A stretch of DNA of 64,000 bases from Saccharibacillus soli. Lineage in GTDB: Bacteria; Bacillota; Bacilli; Paenibacillales; Paenibacillaceae. Where the stretch lies: the NCBI GenBank assembly GCA_002189105.1, contig NIOB01000003.1:496001-560000 (forward strand), written 5' to 3'. The notes under the pieces are model-generated. The model was not told the origin of the DNA and did not search any database. It saw only the letters and a program-made list of their open reading frames with translations. This document shows positions 1-8,704 of this stretch, piece by piece. The position numbers and the translations under genes were made by a program. The number at the start of each line of letters is the position of its first letter. Within the stretch, counting starts at the first letter, position 1.

Positions 1-153
1 ATCGCCCCGTTCCAAAATATTCCGCTCGCCATCTACCCAATAGATACATTTACCGTACGTCTCCAAAGCCAGCAAATAACAATCTTTCCCGCCTTCTTCT
101 TGTTCGTACCATTCGGTTCCGTTGTCCTGATGCACGTCCTCGACTTTTGGCAT
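1..153 (-). CDS. hypothetical protein, C-terminally cut by window edge
   Basis: The reading frame starts at an ATG at 153 and runs off the left edge, giving 51 residues beginning MPKVEDVHQD. It is preceded on its strand by a good GGAGGA ribosome site, which supports a real start. The visible part is acidic and rich in Glu, Tyr and Trp, with a DGERN stretch near the edge. No family is recognised, and there is no signal peptide or membrane segment. Function unknown. Confidence 0.6.
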   Translation of the reverse strand, partial: MPKVEDVHQDNGTEWYEQEEGGKDCYLLALETYGKCIYWVDGERNILERGD

Positions 154-333
154 GGGGAGTCCTCCTTCGCCCGTCGTACTATAGTTCCTACATTGTACTA
201 TATGTCATTTCATCCTGCCTGTGCGGGCGTTACAATATGGTCATAAGGTTGTTGAAAGCGCCAATCATTTTGCCCATTTCGGGTATAACATAAGTGATGG
301 ACCCACCCGACGCCGAACCGGTGATTACGCTTG

Positions 334-363
334 AGCTTCGGGACGGACAACAACCTCGAAGCT
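334..363 (+). other. short hairpin in pyk 5' leader
   Basis: Perfect 7-bp arms AGCTTCG (334-340) and CGAAGCT (357-363) enclose a 16-nt loop just upstream of the pyk ribosome site (TAGGAGG, 373-379). There is no T-run, so it is not a terminator. It may be a minor mRNA leader structure; no known riboswitch class was recognised. Confidence 0.3.
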
Positions 364-391
364 GAAGAACATTAGGAGGCTTTTACCGACC

Positions 392-1807
392 ATGAAAACC
401 AAGATTGTATGTACGATGGGACCTGCTTGTGATTCTGTAGAAATGCTCAAAGAAATGATTAACTCCGGCATGACGGTTGCCCGCCTCAACATGGCGCATG
501 GCGAACCGGCCGATCACAGCGAGCGAATTCGCAAAGTGCGCCAGGCCGCATCCGAGCTGAACACCTTCGTGCCGATCATGATGGACATCAAGGGCCCTGA
601 AGTCCGCATCGGCAAGTTCCAGGAGGAATACGTTCAATTGGAAGCTGGTAGTGAACTGACCCTGACGACCGAACCGGACGTACTGGGAACAGCAGAACGA
701 ATCGGTGTGAACTATCCTAAACTCAATGAAGACCTCAAAGCAGGCGATCGCATTCTGATCGATGACGGCTTGATCGCCCTTGACGTATTAAACGTGGAAG
801 GTACGGAAATTTACTGCAAGATTCTGAACGGCGGTCGTCTGAAGCCTCGTAAAGGCGTCAATCTGCCAGGCGTTAAGACCAGCCTTCCGGGAGTTACGGA
901 ACGCGATGTGATGCACATCAACTACGGCTTGAGCGAAAACGTTGAAATCATCGCTGCTTCCTTCGTTCGCAAAGGCGACGACATCCGTGAGATTCGCCGG
1001 ATTCTGGCTGAAAAAGGCGCGGAACACGTGCAGATCATCTCCAAGATCGAAAACCAGGAAGGTATGGACAACCTGGACGACATCATCGAAGCTTCCGACG
1101 GTATCATGGTTGCGCGTGGCGACCTGGGCGTCGAAGTTCCTGTTCAGGATGTACCGGCTGCACAGAAGCTGATGATCGACAAGTGCAACCTCGCAGGCAA
1201 ACCGGTTATCGTGGCTACGCATATGCTGGAGTCCATGCAGGTTAACCCGCGTCCAACTCGCTCCGAAGTCAGTGACGTAGCCAATGCCGTTCTGCAAGGG
1301 GCAGACTGCGTAATGCTCTCCGGCGAATCGGCCGCAGGCAAATATCCACTGGAATCCGTACGTACCATGGCAGCGGTAGCGGCCAAGGCCGAAACGATGA
1401 TCGACTATGACGTGCAGTTCAACAGCAAACGTGCCCTGCACCTTAATGACATCACCGAAGTGGTCAGCCAAAGTTCCGTTAACGCTTCGCTCGTCCTGGA
1501 CGCAGCTGCGCTCATCATCTCGACGGAATCCGGCTTTACGGCGCGCATGATCTCCAAGTACCGTCCAAAAGCGCCAATCATTGCCGTTACGCAAAACGAA
1601 AAAACACTTCCAAAAATGAGCCTGCTCTACGGTGTTGTGCCGGTTAAAGGCCAGGAAGTCAGCAGCACGGACGAAATGTTTGAAGTAGCCACCCAAAACG
1701 CGCTGGAATCGGGCTACATCAAATCGGGCGAAACCGTCGTTCTGTGTGCGGGTATTCCAATCGGCAAGACAGGCAGCACCAATGTCATGAAAGTTCAACA
1801 AGTCTAA
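392..1807 (+). CDS. pyk: pyruvate kinase
   Basis: Converts phosphoenolpyruvate and ADP to pyruvate and ATP, the last step of cytosolic glycolysis. The 471-residue protein starts with the typical TKIVCTMGPAC stretch. It has the substrate-loop motif MDIKGPEVRIG near residue 65 and the active-site segment ISKIENQEG...DGIMVARGDLGVE around residues 215-250, which carries the catalytic Lys and the metal-binding Glu and Asp. It has the plain length of the family and lacks the extra C-terminal PEP-utiliser-like domain that many Bacillus enzymes (about 585 residues) carry. A TAGGAGG ribosome site lies about 12 nt before the ATG. The gene is monocistronic and ends in a strong terminator. Confidence 0.97.
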   Translation: MKTKIVCTMGPACDSVEMLKEMINSGMTVARLNMAHGEPADHSERIRKVRQAASELNTFVPIMMDIKGPEVRIGKFQEEYVQLEAGSELTLTTEPDVLGTAERIGVNYPKLNEDLKAGDRILIDDGLIALDVLNVEGTEIYCKILNGGRLKPRKGVNLPGVKTSLPGVTERDVMHINYGLSENVEIIAASFVRKGDDIREIRRILAEKGAEHVQIISKIENQEGMDNLDDIIEASDGIMVARGDLGVEVPVQDVPAAQKLMIDKCNLAGKPVIVATHMLESMQVNPRPTRSEVSDVANAVLQGADCVMLSGESAAGKYPLESVRTMAAVAAKAETMIDYDVQFNSKRALHLNDITEVVSQSSVNASLVLDAAALIISTESGFTARMISKYRPKAPIIAVTQNEKTLPKMSLLYGVVPVKGQEVSSTDEMFEVATQNALESGYIKSGETVVLCAGIPIGKTGSTNVMKVQQV

Positions 1808-1865
1808 CGGATCGGATCGCAGCTGCTTTTTGAATTCGTGATTTGATGCGATAACGAACGCTTGG

Positions 1866-1903
1866 AAGCCCAACCGGTTTTAATTCCGGTTGGGCTTTTT
1901 AAT
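1866..1903 (+). terminator. intrinsic terminator after pyk
   Basis: Twelve-bp stem (1866-1877 with 1886-1897) with an 8-nt loop, followed by a T-rich tail. It lies 58 bp downstream of the pyk stop codon. Confidence 0.93.
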
Positions 1904-1965
1904 TTTACATCAAATGGGAATCTCCACCTGTATGTTCGCTTTCAGTTCGTAAGTACATCGAACTA

Positions 1966-2087
1966 TTTTTGCGAAATTCCGTATCTTTTTACGCAAAAAC
2001 GGGTACTATGAGTTGAAACTGTGGCCATCTACAGGAAAAGAGGCTTACGCCAAATGAGATCCGGTCATTTTTGGGGAATGTCGGATC
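1966..2087 (+). other. structured region upstream of the amidase gene
   Basis: The 386-bp gap between pyk and the amidase holds an inverted repeat TTTTTGCG (1966-1973) / CGCAAAAA (1992-1999). It also holds a hairpin GATCCG (2058-2063) / CGGATC (2082-2087) with inner CATT/AATG pairing. The amidase start at 2194 lies downstream, so these could be a regulator site and a leader structure. No consensus of a c-di-AMP, c-di-GMP or other known riboswitch was recognised. Function is not assigned. Confidence 0.35.
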
Positions 2088-2193
2088 GGAAACTGTCGCA
2101 AGCAAACGTACATAACCCATGCAGCTTGATCGAAGGGTCAAGCTCAACATATACAACCAGACACACCAAAACGAACAAGGCGGAGGTACATCC

Positions 2194-3516
2194 ATGAATT
2201 CATTGAAGCGCTCGGCGAAGTTCGGTGCAGCTGTAACACATATTCAGGATCGGATGGTCAGAGGAGGCCAGCCGATCCAGGCACGCCGCGTCAAGGGAGT
2301 CGCGGCGCTCACTCTTGCAGCCGGGCTGGGGACGTTGGTATGGACTGCTGCGCCAGGGGCGGCACATGCAGATTATACGTATCAGGCCAAGGTCCATACG
2401 GATTCACTAAAAGTTCGCAGTCAGGCGGGCGAAGGCACACCAGTGGTTGGCTCGCTGCGCAGCGGCGATGTTGTCACGGTCAAGGACGAGAACCTGGGGT
2501 GGCTGAAGGTAGAGAACGCCAGCACTTCCGGCTGGGTCGCCGGGTATTATCTCAAAAAAACGGACGGAAGCGCGGCATCGGCAACCATTACGACGTCTGC
2601 TTCAGGGGCGAAAACCGTCTCTGCTTCTGGTTCCTCTTCCAAACCGTCTGCTCAAGGATCAGCGGTGTCCGTAGGCGGCAAAGCGCTGGTTACCGCCAAT
2701 GCGGTTATCATTCGCAGCGGCCCGGGTAAAAGCTATGAGCTGCTTGGCTCGGCTAACCGCAACGACGCCGTTACGGTACTCGACCACCAGAGCGGCTGGT
2801 CACGCATCCAGACCTCTTATGGCGCCTACGGATGGGTCTCGGCAAAATATCTGCAAGGCGGTTCAGCCGCACGGAGCAAAAGCGCCGTGCAAACGCAGAA
2901 AGCTGTCCATGTCAGTACAGCCGCTGCTCAGAGTCCTAAAGCCAAGACTGCGGACATCCAATCCGGCAGCCTTCAGGGCAAGCTGATCGTGCTGGACCCT
3001 GGGCATGGCGGCAATGATCCGGGGACGATTGGCACGACTTATGGCCTGGTGGAGCAGGAGCTGAACCTGAAGACGGCGATGTACGTTCGGGACTATCTCA
3101 CCTCACGGGGGGCACGTGTCGAGATGACGCGCACCAGTAACAGCCAACGGCCTTCCTTGGCTTCGCGTGCACAGTTGTCGGGTGCTGTGGGCGCAGACGC
3201 CTTTGTCAGCATCCATTACAATTCGGCGCTCACTTCAGCGGCCAACGGTACCATGGTCTGCTTCTATTCCGAATCCAAGGATCTGCGGCTGGCACGCGCC
3301 ATCGAAGCTCCGCTCAAGGGCGGCATCGGAATTCGCAACAACGGACTGGCCTTCGGCAACTTCAAGGTCATTCGGGAGAACGCCGTACCTTCCGTGCTGC
3401 TGGAAATGGGCTTCCTCTCCAACGCTTCGGATGAAGGAACGATCTCCAGCGATGACTATCACCGTCAGGCAGCCAAGGCGATTGCCGACGGGCTTCAACT
3501 GTATTTCTCCAACTAA
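2194..3516 (+). CDS. N-acetylmuramoyl-L-alanine amidase with two SH3b domains
   Basis: Secreted peptidoglycan hydrolase of the Amidase_3 family that cleaves the MurNAc-L-Ala bond. The start at 2194 is chosen over an in-frame ATG at 2119 because GGAGG sits 7 nt before it; this gives 440 residues. A signal or anchor segment lies near residues 35-60, ending APGAAHA. Two bacterial SH3 domains follow at about 60-125 and 165-230, then a zinc amidase domain from about 268. Its zinc and catalytic residues are visible as His in DPGHGG, Glu in VEQELN, His in SIHYN and Glu in LLEMGF. The SH3b repeats presumably bind the wall. The gene stands alone between terminators, with a possibly structured leader. 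Cell separation or wall turnover is likely. Confidence 0.93.
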   Translation: MNSLKRSAKFGAAVTHIQDRMVRGGQPIQARRVKGVAALTLAAGLGTLVWTAAPGAAHADYTYQAKVHTDSLKVRSQAGEGTPVVGSLRSGDVVTVKDENLGWLKVENASTSGWVAGYYLKKTDGSAASATITTSASGAKTVSASGSSSKPSAQGSAVSVGGKALVTANAVIIRSGPGKSYELLGSANRNDAVTVLDHQSGWSRIQTSYGAYGWVSAKYLQGGSAARSKSAVQTQKAVHVSTAAAQSPKAKTADIQSGSLQGKLIVLDPGHGGNDPGTIGTTYGLVEQELNLKTAMYVRDYLTSRGARVEMTRTSNSQRPSLASRAQLSGAVGADAFVSIHYNSALTSAANGTMVCFYSESKDLRLARAIEAPLKGGIGIRNNGLAFGNFKVIRENAVPSVLLEMGFLSNASDEGTISSDDYHRQAAKAIADGLQLYFSN

Positions 3517-3571
3517 AATTGGGGGATTGGCTCAGGGATAAGAACGCTGCCTGACGTATCCTTTAATCGAA

Positions 3572-3603
3572 CAAGCCCTTTCCACTGCGGAAAGGGCTTG
3601 TTT
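3572..3603 (+). terminator. intrinsic terminator after amidase
   Basis: Twelve-bp perfect stem (3572-3583 / 3589-3600) with a 5-nt loop, then TTT. Confidence 0.9.
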
Positions 3604-3605
3604 CA

Positions 3606-3690
3606 ATGGATTAGAATCCATGTACTAGCATCCATTGGAATGGATCAGGATTCGCCCGGCTTCATCAGGATTGATCCGGATTTATCATTC
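3606..3690. repeat. cluster of short inverted and direct repeats in an intergenic region
   Basis: Two adjacent near-palindromes, ATGGATT-AG-AATCCAT (3606-3621) and ATCCATT-GG-AATGGAT (3630-3645), are followed by repeated ATCAGGATT/GATCCGGATT words to about 3690. The arms of one palindrome can also pair with the other. The 440-bp gap between the amidase and the convergent kinase gene (3517-3956) otherwise holds only the terminator and short frames without ribosome sites. I see no gene in it. Confidence 0.5.
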
Positions 3691-3956
3691 AGGTTCCGCT
3701 ATGGAAAAGAAATCAGGCCAAAAAGAGAGGAATGTGCGCCAGCAAAAAGGAAAGACAAGCGCATTCAAAGTTGGACGAGAGATGCAAAGCAGCGCTGGTT
3801 ATTCGGGGGCGAAATGAAATCGTATCTGACCTTCTTCCCACCGCTTTACCTCCATTGAGAAACCCATCTTTTCAGAAGATAGCAGGGCAGGTATTTCGCT
3901 TGAATGTGGGATACAGCCTCAATCACTACGTGTATGGCATAGATCGACTTGAAAGC

Positions 3957-5603
3957 TCAAGGCTTGATCGCGGATAAGGCACTGTAGAGTTGCAGCCTCC
4001 GCAGCGGTTTGAACACGGTGAAGCGAACATTGGACATGTCGGGAAGCTGAGGGGCAGTACCAAGCGGGGCCAGCAGGGCAACGGGTGGAGCACCCTTCTG
4101 AGCGGAAATCGTCTCCGCCAAATCGAGGAAATGGACATCCAAAAGAACCAGGTCAAAGGTTTCTTCACGCAGCAGCAGCAGAGCCTCTTCGCAATGACGT
4201 GCGCAACGAGGATAAGCCTCCCACTCAGCCAGCAGACGCTCCAACACGGTCAAGGCTGTCTGATTGTCGTCTACAACCAGCACACGCAGGCCATCAAGCT
4301 TTAACGGAGCGATCACACTGTTGTCGAACTCGGCGTAAGGAGCGAAGGGCAGGCTGACCAGAAATTCCGTTCCTTTACCCACTTCGCTGCCTACCGAGAT
4401 TCTGCCGCCCATCAGTTCAATCAGGTTGCGCGTAATCGCCAGTCCGAGTCCGGTTCCCCCATAATGCGATCGACCCTCGGAATCATGCACCTGATGATAC
4501 GTCTGGAATAAGTCCTTCAGTTTGTCAGCAGCGATTCCAATCCCTGTATCCCTGACCGAAATATCCAGGCGAACCTCTCCATCCTGCTCGGATGCGGTCT
4601 GACACACCTTGACCAGAATTTCTCCCTGATGCGTAAACTTCACGGCATTGCCCAGCAGATTCAGCAGAATCTGGCGCAGCTTGCCGGCATCTCCCTGCAC
4701 GAACATTGGCAGGCCCTCTTCCACATCCAGAATCAATTCCACTCGTTTCTCGATCGCGCGCGGGGCCATCAGCGAGGCCACGTCTTCGAGAGTAGCTGCC
4801 GGGTCGAGCAGGGAAATATCCAGACTCTGCTTGCCCGCCTCCAGCTTGCTGAAATCCAGAATATTGTTCGCCAGCGTCAGAAGAAACTGGTTGCTGGAAC
4901 GAATCATCTCCAGATATTGCTGCTGCTGCACCTGAAGCTCGGTTGCCGCCAATAAGTCGCTCATGGCGATACTGCCGTTCAGGGAGTTGCGAATCTCATG
5001 CGTCATAAAAGCGAGAAAGTCGGCCTTCTGCTGGGTGGACTGCCGGGCGGCCTGAGCTTCTCCCCGATAGGCCTCAGCCATCGCTTCCATGCTTTTCTTG
5101 TCTTCATTTAATCGACCAATCCGTTCTCCGTCCTGTTCCTGACGATACTCCAATTCCGCAATGTATGACAGAAATAAAGCCATCGACTTCATCAGTTCCA
5201 GATCCGCATCCACAAAAGCTTCTTCACTGCCCAATGCGGCAATGCCTCCGAATCGGCGTTCATCCCCATAAGAGATGGGAAAGCCAATGAGCGAATATGC
5301 TTCAGCGACCTCTTCTGTGTGCCAATCCCGAATAAACGGATATTTGGAAATCTGGGAAATGACCAGCGACAGATCCGGATTCGCTTCCATCCCATTCGCC
5401 AGGAAATCGGGGTCAAATTGAATCTCTTCCCCTTCCCTCACCCATACGTGATTCCGGTGAAAAACTTTAATCACTCGATTGACGGGCCCGATACTTGAAA
5501 CGACCATGATCGTCTCCGCTCCCAGCCGTTCGCTGAGTAGGTTTACGACATGGGCAGCTGCTTCTGCAAAATCCCCAAAAAAACTTCGGTTTCCGCCTAA
5601 CAT
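3957..5603 (-). CDS. soluble hybrid sensor histidine kinase / response regulator
   Basis: Cytoplasmic two-component phosphorelay kinase of 548 residues. The start at 5603 is chosen because AGGGAGG precedes it; the frame stays open 54 codons further upstream without a ribosome site. A GAF-like sensor region (about 1-150) is followed by a coiled linker and a HisKA domain with the phospho-acceptor His in THEIRNS near residue 200. An HATPase domain (N, G1 and G2 boxes, GGTGLGLAI) comes next, then a C-terminal receiver with the acidic pair VVDDN near 440, the phospho-acceptor Asp in LLDVH near 489 and the Lys in FKPL. The usual Thr/Ser after beta-4 is not evident (VALLAPLG). No membrane segment and no partner regulator is adjacent, so it is an orphan that probably senses a cytoplasmic ligand. 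Confidence 0.9.
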   Translation of the reverse strand: MLGGNRSFFGDFAEAAAHVVNLLSERLGAETIMVVSSIGPVNRVIKVFHRNHVWVREGEEIQFDPDFLANGMEANPDLSLVISQISKYPFIRDWHTEEVAEAYSLIGFPISYGDERRFGGIAALGSEEAFVDADLELMKSMALFLSYIAELEYRQEQDGERIGRLNEDKKSMEAMAEAYRGEAQAARQSTQQKADFLAFMTHEIRNSLNGSIAMSDLLAATELQVQQQQYLEMIRSSNQFLLTLANNILDFSKLEAGKQSLDISLLDPAATLEDVASLMAPRAIEKRVELILDVEEGLPMFVQGDAGKLRQILLNLLGNAVKFTHQGEILVKVCQTASEQDGEVRLDISVRDTGIGIAADKLKDLFQTYHQVHDSEGRSHYGGTGLGLAITRNLIELMGGRISVGSEVGKGTEFLVSLPFAPYAEFDNSVIAPLKLDGLRVLVVDDNQTALTVLERLLAEWEAYPRCARHCEEALLLLREETFDLVLLDVHFLDLAETISAQKGAPPVALLAPLGTAPQLPDMSNVRFTVFKPLRRLQLYSALSAIKP

Positions 5604-5898
5604 CGCACACCTCCCTGACGAATGACATTGCTGATTGTTACGCCTAATATAACTGAAAAATGGAATAAAAAATACGCCTGAATGTATAAGCTTTGAATTA
5701 TTGCAGGTCACAAAAATCCATTTAATTCCATAAAGCGTTTCGATCACGTTTTCGACTTTCTGCACGTCCGATTTGGGCAGAACAGCTGCGATTTTTCGCT
5801 ATGTAAAAAGCCAGTTAGCTGCTTCATCTCTCTCGACAATTGAACGAAACGGCTCTGTTTAATTTTATGATTCTATGATAGACTTGTACGTTGCATCC

Positions 5899-5960
5899 CT
5901 CTGTATTTTTACAGAGAATTTACGTTGTATGTATGCCTGTCCATCCGTCCGAAGTGACGG
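5899..5960 (+). other. leader hairpins before the DEAD-box helicase gene
   Basis: Two hairpins, CTCTGT-N6-ACAGAG (5899-5916) and CCGTC-N6-GACGG (5945-5960), lie between the likely promoter region and the helicase ribosome site. RNA helicase genes of this group often have long, cold-responsive leaders; that role here is inferred only. The rest of the 395-bp gap (5604-5998) holds no gene that I can see. Confidence 0.35.
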
Positions 5961-5998
5961 TCATTCATAGATTTCTCTCAACTGATAAAGGAGCTACC

Positions 5999-7738
5999 AT
6001 GACATTTAACGATTTGAACCTGATCCCTTCGATTCTCAAGGCCCTGCAAAAAGAAAATTATACACAGCCTACGCCGATTCAGCAGCAGGCTATTCCGGTC
6101 GCTCTGGAAGGACGCGACGTACTCGGTTGTGCCCAAACGGGTACAGGCAAAACGGCGGCGTTCTCACTGCCCATCATTCAGCGTCTGGCCAACCAGAAAG
6201 CACCAGGCGGCAAGCGTCCGATTCGCTCGCTGATTCTGACACCCACCCGTGAGCTGGCCATTCAGATCTATGACAACATTCGTGCGTACAGCCGTTATAC
6301 GGATCTGCGCAGCCAGGTTATCGTAGGCGGCGTGTCGCAGACCCCGCAGGAGCGTGAGCTTCAGCGCGGAACGGACATTCTGATCGCCACACCGGGACGA
6401 TTGCTGGATCTGATGAACCAAAAGCATGTGAGCCTCGACGCCGTTGAAGTGCTGGTGCTGGACGAAGCAGACCGGATGCTGGACATGGGATTCATCCGCG
6501 ATGTTCAGAAGATCATCGCCAAGACCCCTGACAAGAAGCAGACGCTGTTCTTCTCGGCAACCATGCCCAAAGAAATCACCGATCTGGTGAACTCGCTGCT
6601 CGTCAATCCAGCCAAAGTCGAGATCACCCCGGTATCTTCGACGGTAGAAGTGATCCAACAGTCCGTGTATCTGGTTGATAAACCGAATAAACAGAAGCTG
6701 CTCACCGATCTGCTGCAAGATTCGTCGATCGAATCGGCACTGGTGTTCACCCGTACCAAACACGGTGCCAATCGCGTTGCCCGCCTGCTCGAACGTTCGG
6801 GCATCTCGGCGCAGGCCATTCACGGCGACAAGTCGCAGAACGCCCGTCAGACGGCGTTGAACAATTTTAAGAACGGTACGACGCGTGTGCTGGTCGCTAC
6901 GGACATTGCCGCACGCGGCATCGACATCGATGAGCTGTCGCATGTCATCAACTTCAACCTGCCGAATATTCCGGAGACCTATGTACACCGGATCGGACGT
7001 ACAGGCCGTGCCGGTCGGGCGGGCATCTCCATCTCCTTCTGTGAGACGGAAGAACTTCCTTACTTGCGCGACATTCAGAAGCTGATCGGCAAGACGATCC
7101 CCGAGATCAAGGATCATGCCTATCCGATGACCGGCGAAGCTCCGGCAGCCCCTGCGGAGTCCGCTGCACCAAGCGGCCGCAGCAATCGCGGCCGCAAGAG
7201 CAATTCGCCTAAAGGCGACGCAGCAGCCGCTGGTTCTAGCGGCTCCAAAGCAGGCAGCGCCAAGAACGAAGCCCCGCGCAGCCGCGCGCCTAAGGGCGAC
7301 GCAGCCGCTGCTCCTAGCGGCTCCAAAGCAGGCAGCGCCAAGAACGAAGCCCCGCGCAGCCGCGCGCCTAAGGGCGACGCAGCCGCTCATCCAAGCGGCT
7401 CCAGAGCAGGCAGCGCCAAGAGCGAAGCGCCGCGCAGCCGCGCGCCCAAGGGCGACGCAGCCGCTCATCCAAGCGGCTCCAGAGCAGGCAGCGCCAAGAA
7501 CGAAGCGCCGCGCAGCCGCACGCCTAAGGGCGACGCTTCTGCCGCGCCGCAGGGCGGCAAGGGCCGTTCCGCGCACAAAGCGCAAGGCGGCTCGCGCACG
7601 GGACGCAGCGGTGGCCGTCCACAGCCAGGCACGGCGGCATCGGCACGTGCCAATGCCAACCGCAGTTGGAAAGACGGCCAGTGGGCCGCTGATACGCTCT
7701 ACCGGTCCAGCCACGGGCTGTCCGGCGACAAAGCCTAA
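5999..7738 (+). CDS. DEAD-box ATP-dependent RNA helicase
   Basis: Unwinds structured RNA in cold adaptation, ribosome assembly or mRNA turnover (CshA/RhlE/DeaD group). The start at 5999 follows AAAGGAG at 5987-5993 and gives 579 residues. All family motifs are present: Q motif ([12 protein letters not shown]), Walker A AQTGTGKT near 45, PTRELA, VLDEAD near 153, FSATMP near 184, and the helicase C motifs [10 protein letters not shown] and [10 protein letters not shown]. After about residue 375 the protein becomes a basic low-complexity tail of four tandem 26-27-residue units, then an RG-rich end, probably for RNA binding. Monocistronic, ending in a terminator. Confidence 0.95.
   Translation: MTFNDLNLIPSILKALQKENYTQPTPIQQQAIPVALEGRDVLGCAQTGTGKTAAFSLPIIQRLANQKAPGGKRPIRSLILTPTRELAIQIYDNIRAYSRYTDLRSQVIVGGVSQTPQERELQRGTDILIATPGRLLDLMNQKHVSLDAVEVLVLDEADRMLDMGFIRDVQKIIAKTPDKKQTLFFSATMPKEITDLVNSLLVNPAKVEITPVSSTVEVIQQSVYLVDKPNKQKLLTDLLQDSSIESALVFTRTKHGANRVARLLERSGISAQAIHGDKSQNARQTALNNFKNGTTRVLVATDIAARGIDIDELSHVINFNLPNIPETYVHRIGRTGRAGRAGISISFCETEELPYLRDIQKLIGKTIPEIKDHAYPMTGEAPAAPAESAAPSGRSNRGRKSNSPKGDAAAAGSSGSKAGSAKNEAPRSRAPKGDAAAAPSGSKAGSAKNEAPRSRAPKGDAAAHPSGSRAGSAKSEAPRSRAPKGDAAAHPSGSRAGSAKNEAPRSRTPKGDASAAPQGGKGRSAHKAQGGSRTGRSGGRPQPGTAASARANANRSWKDGQWAADTLYRSSHGLSGDKA
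7208..7522 (+). repeat. four tandem 78-81-bp coding repeats in the helicase tail
   Basis: Units at 7208-7288 (81 bp), 7289-7366, 7367-7444 and 7445-7522 (78 bp each) are in phase with the reading frame. They encode PKGDAAA..PSGS(K/R)AGSAKxEAPRSRx. Units differ by few bases, indicating recent slippage or unequal exchange. A fifth, decayed unit start (PKGDASAAP) follows. Confidence 0.93.
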
Positions 7739-7882
7739 GTTTGCCCTAAAGCAGGCTTTATAAAGCGGCTCTCACCGCTCGGGCAGTGAAGCCGCACCGG
7801 CATGCCGCATGGCAGACTCGCAGGGTCCAGTCAGGGACTGAACCCTCGAGTTCACAGCCATCCTGCACGGATAATCCCTTTA

Positions 7883-7911
7883 AAAAAGCGCGACGAACCG
7901 CCGCGCTTTTT
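7883..7911 (+). terminator. intrinsic terminator after helicase gene
   Basis: Stem AAAAAGCGCG (7883-7892) / CGCGCTTTTT (7902-7911) with a 9-nt loop and flanking A and T runs. It may work in both directions. Confidence 0.85.
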
Positions 7912-7928
7912 CCCATGCTCAAATTTAA

Positions 7929-8060
7929 TCATGTATTGGACGCCTGCTTACGCACAGCTTCGATCGTCACACGTACATCCTCTGCATAAGGCGTAGACGG
8001 AATCGATCCGACCAACGCTTCATATTGCTCCGCCCAGCAGCGGCTCTTCCCCTCCAAAAA
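7929..8060 (-). pseudogene. possible 3' remnant of a lost gene
   Basis: On the minus strand the frame ending at 7929 reads like the C-terminus of a real protein (WAEQYEALVGSIPSTPYAED followed by a basic helix ending RKQASNT). No credible start or ribosome site is seen, because the frame emerges out of the dinB terminator. The amphipathic composition is protein-like. No family is recognised. It could equally be a chance frame. Confidence 0.3.
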
Positions 8061-8083
8061 AGCTCCACCGCTCGGGCGGAGCT
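8055..8083 (-). terminator. intrinsic terminator after dinB-like gene
   Basis: On the minus strand AGCTCCGCC-CGAG-CGGTGGAGCT is followed by six T, 6 bp past the stop codon of the DinB-family gene. Confidence 0.85.
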
Positions 8084-8088
8084 TAATC

Positions 8089-8577
8089 TTACATATACAG
8101 CATCGAAAAATGAAGTTCGTGTCCAAGCTGCTTCAAATAGTTGTACAGCTGGGAGCGGTGGTGGAACAAGTGGGTCAGCGTCTCGATCTGCCACTGAATC
8201 TGCTTGTGTCCGGACTCTGCATAGAAAGCCTTTGTCACCCGATTCAGCAGATCTTCTGCACTCAAAGAAATGATATGGGCCTTATACAGCTCGAAGCTCT
8301 CGCGCATGACTGCGGCCAGCTTCTCGGGATCGCGCTCCGCTCCCAGGCTGCTCTCGATAGAACCGACTTCCTCTGCTGAAGCTTCCTGCATGATCGCCAG
8401 GTCGCTGCGCGGCACCATGACCAAATGATGCACAAGCTCCGGCAGCGAACGCATATTGTCCTGTGGACGGTAATCCCAATCCTCCAGGCGAATCCGACGA
8501 ACCAGAGCCTCGGTCGTGCGAACCCCCGTCTCCAATTCATTCAGCAGATGGTCCCGAATTTGCAGCGCTTCGCTCAT
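8089..8577 (-). CDS. DinB/YfiT-like four-helix metalloprotein
   Basis: The start at 8577 (AGGAG 8 nt upstream) gives 162 residues; a further upstream ATG lacks a ribosome site. The protein has the DinB_2-type all-helical pattern with the expected His residues: VHHLV near position 50, and LFHHRSQLYNYL near 130-140. These form the divalent-metal site of the family, many members of which are thiol-dependent transferases or detoxifying enzymes. The substrate cannot be read from sequence. Single gene with its own terminator. Confidence 0.85.
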   Translation of the reverse strand: MSEALQIRDHLLNELETGVRTTEALVRRIRLEDWDYRPQDNMRSLPELVHHLVMVPRSDLAIMQEASAEEVGSIESSLGAERDPEKLAAVMRESFELYKAHIISLSAEDLLNRVTKAFYAESGHKQIQWQIETLTHLFHHRSQLYNYLKQLGHELHFSMLYM

Positions 8578-8631
8578 CTTATCGACTCCTCTATGTAAGA
8601 TTATCAACCTCGTTTATCTTATCATAATCCA

Positions 8632-8667
8632 AAAACAAAACGGGAACAAGTGTTTGTTTCGGGGAGG
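8632..8667 (-). terminator. weak terminator after the binding-lipoprotein gene
   Basis: On the minus strand an AACAA...TTGTT stem with flanking CCG pairing is followed by TTTTGTTTTT. It is imperfect but well placed, 38 bp after the stop. Confidence 0.4.
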
Positions 8668-8704
8668 AAGAATATGTCCCTTATCTTGGTTTCGTCTATC
8701 TCGC

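Noticed and set aside
788-1873. 361-codon open frame opposite pyk
   Set aside because: Antisense shadow; Phe/His-rich composition, no ribosome site, runs into the pyk terminator.
3598-3977. Three short overlapping open frames after the amidase terminator
   Set aside because: No ribosome sites, overlap a terminator and a repeat cluster, no protein-like pattern.
6164-7714. 516-codon open frame opposite the DEAD-box gene
   Set aside because: Mirror of a GC-rich coding sequence; it repeats the Ala/Arg pattern of the helicase repeats and has no start signal.
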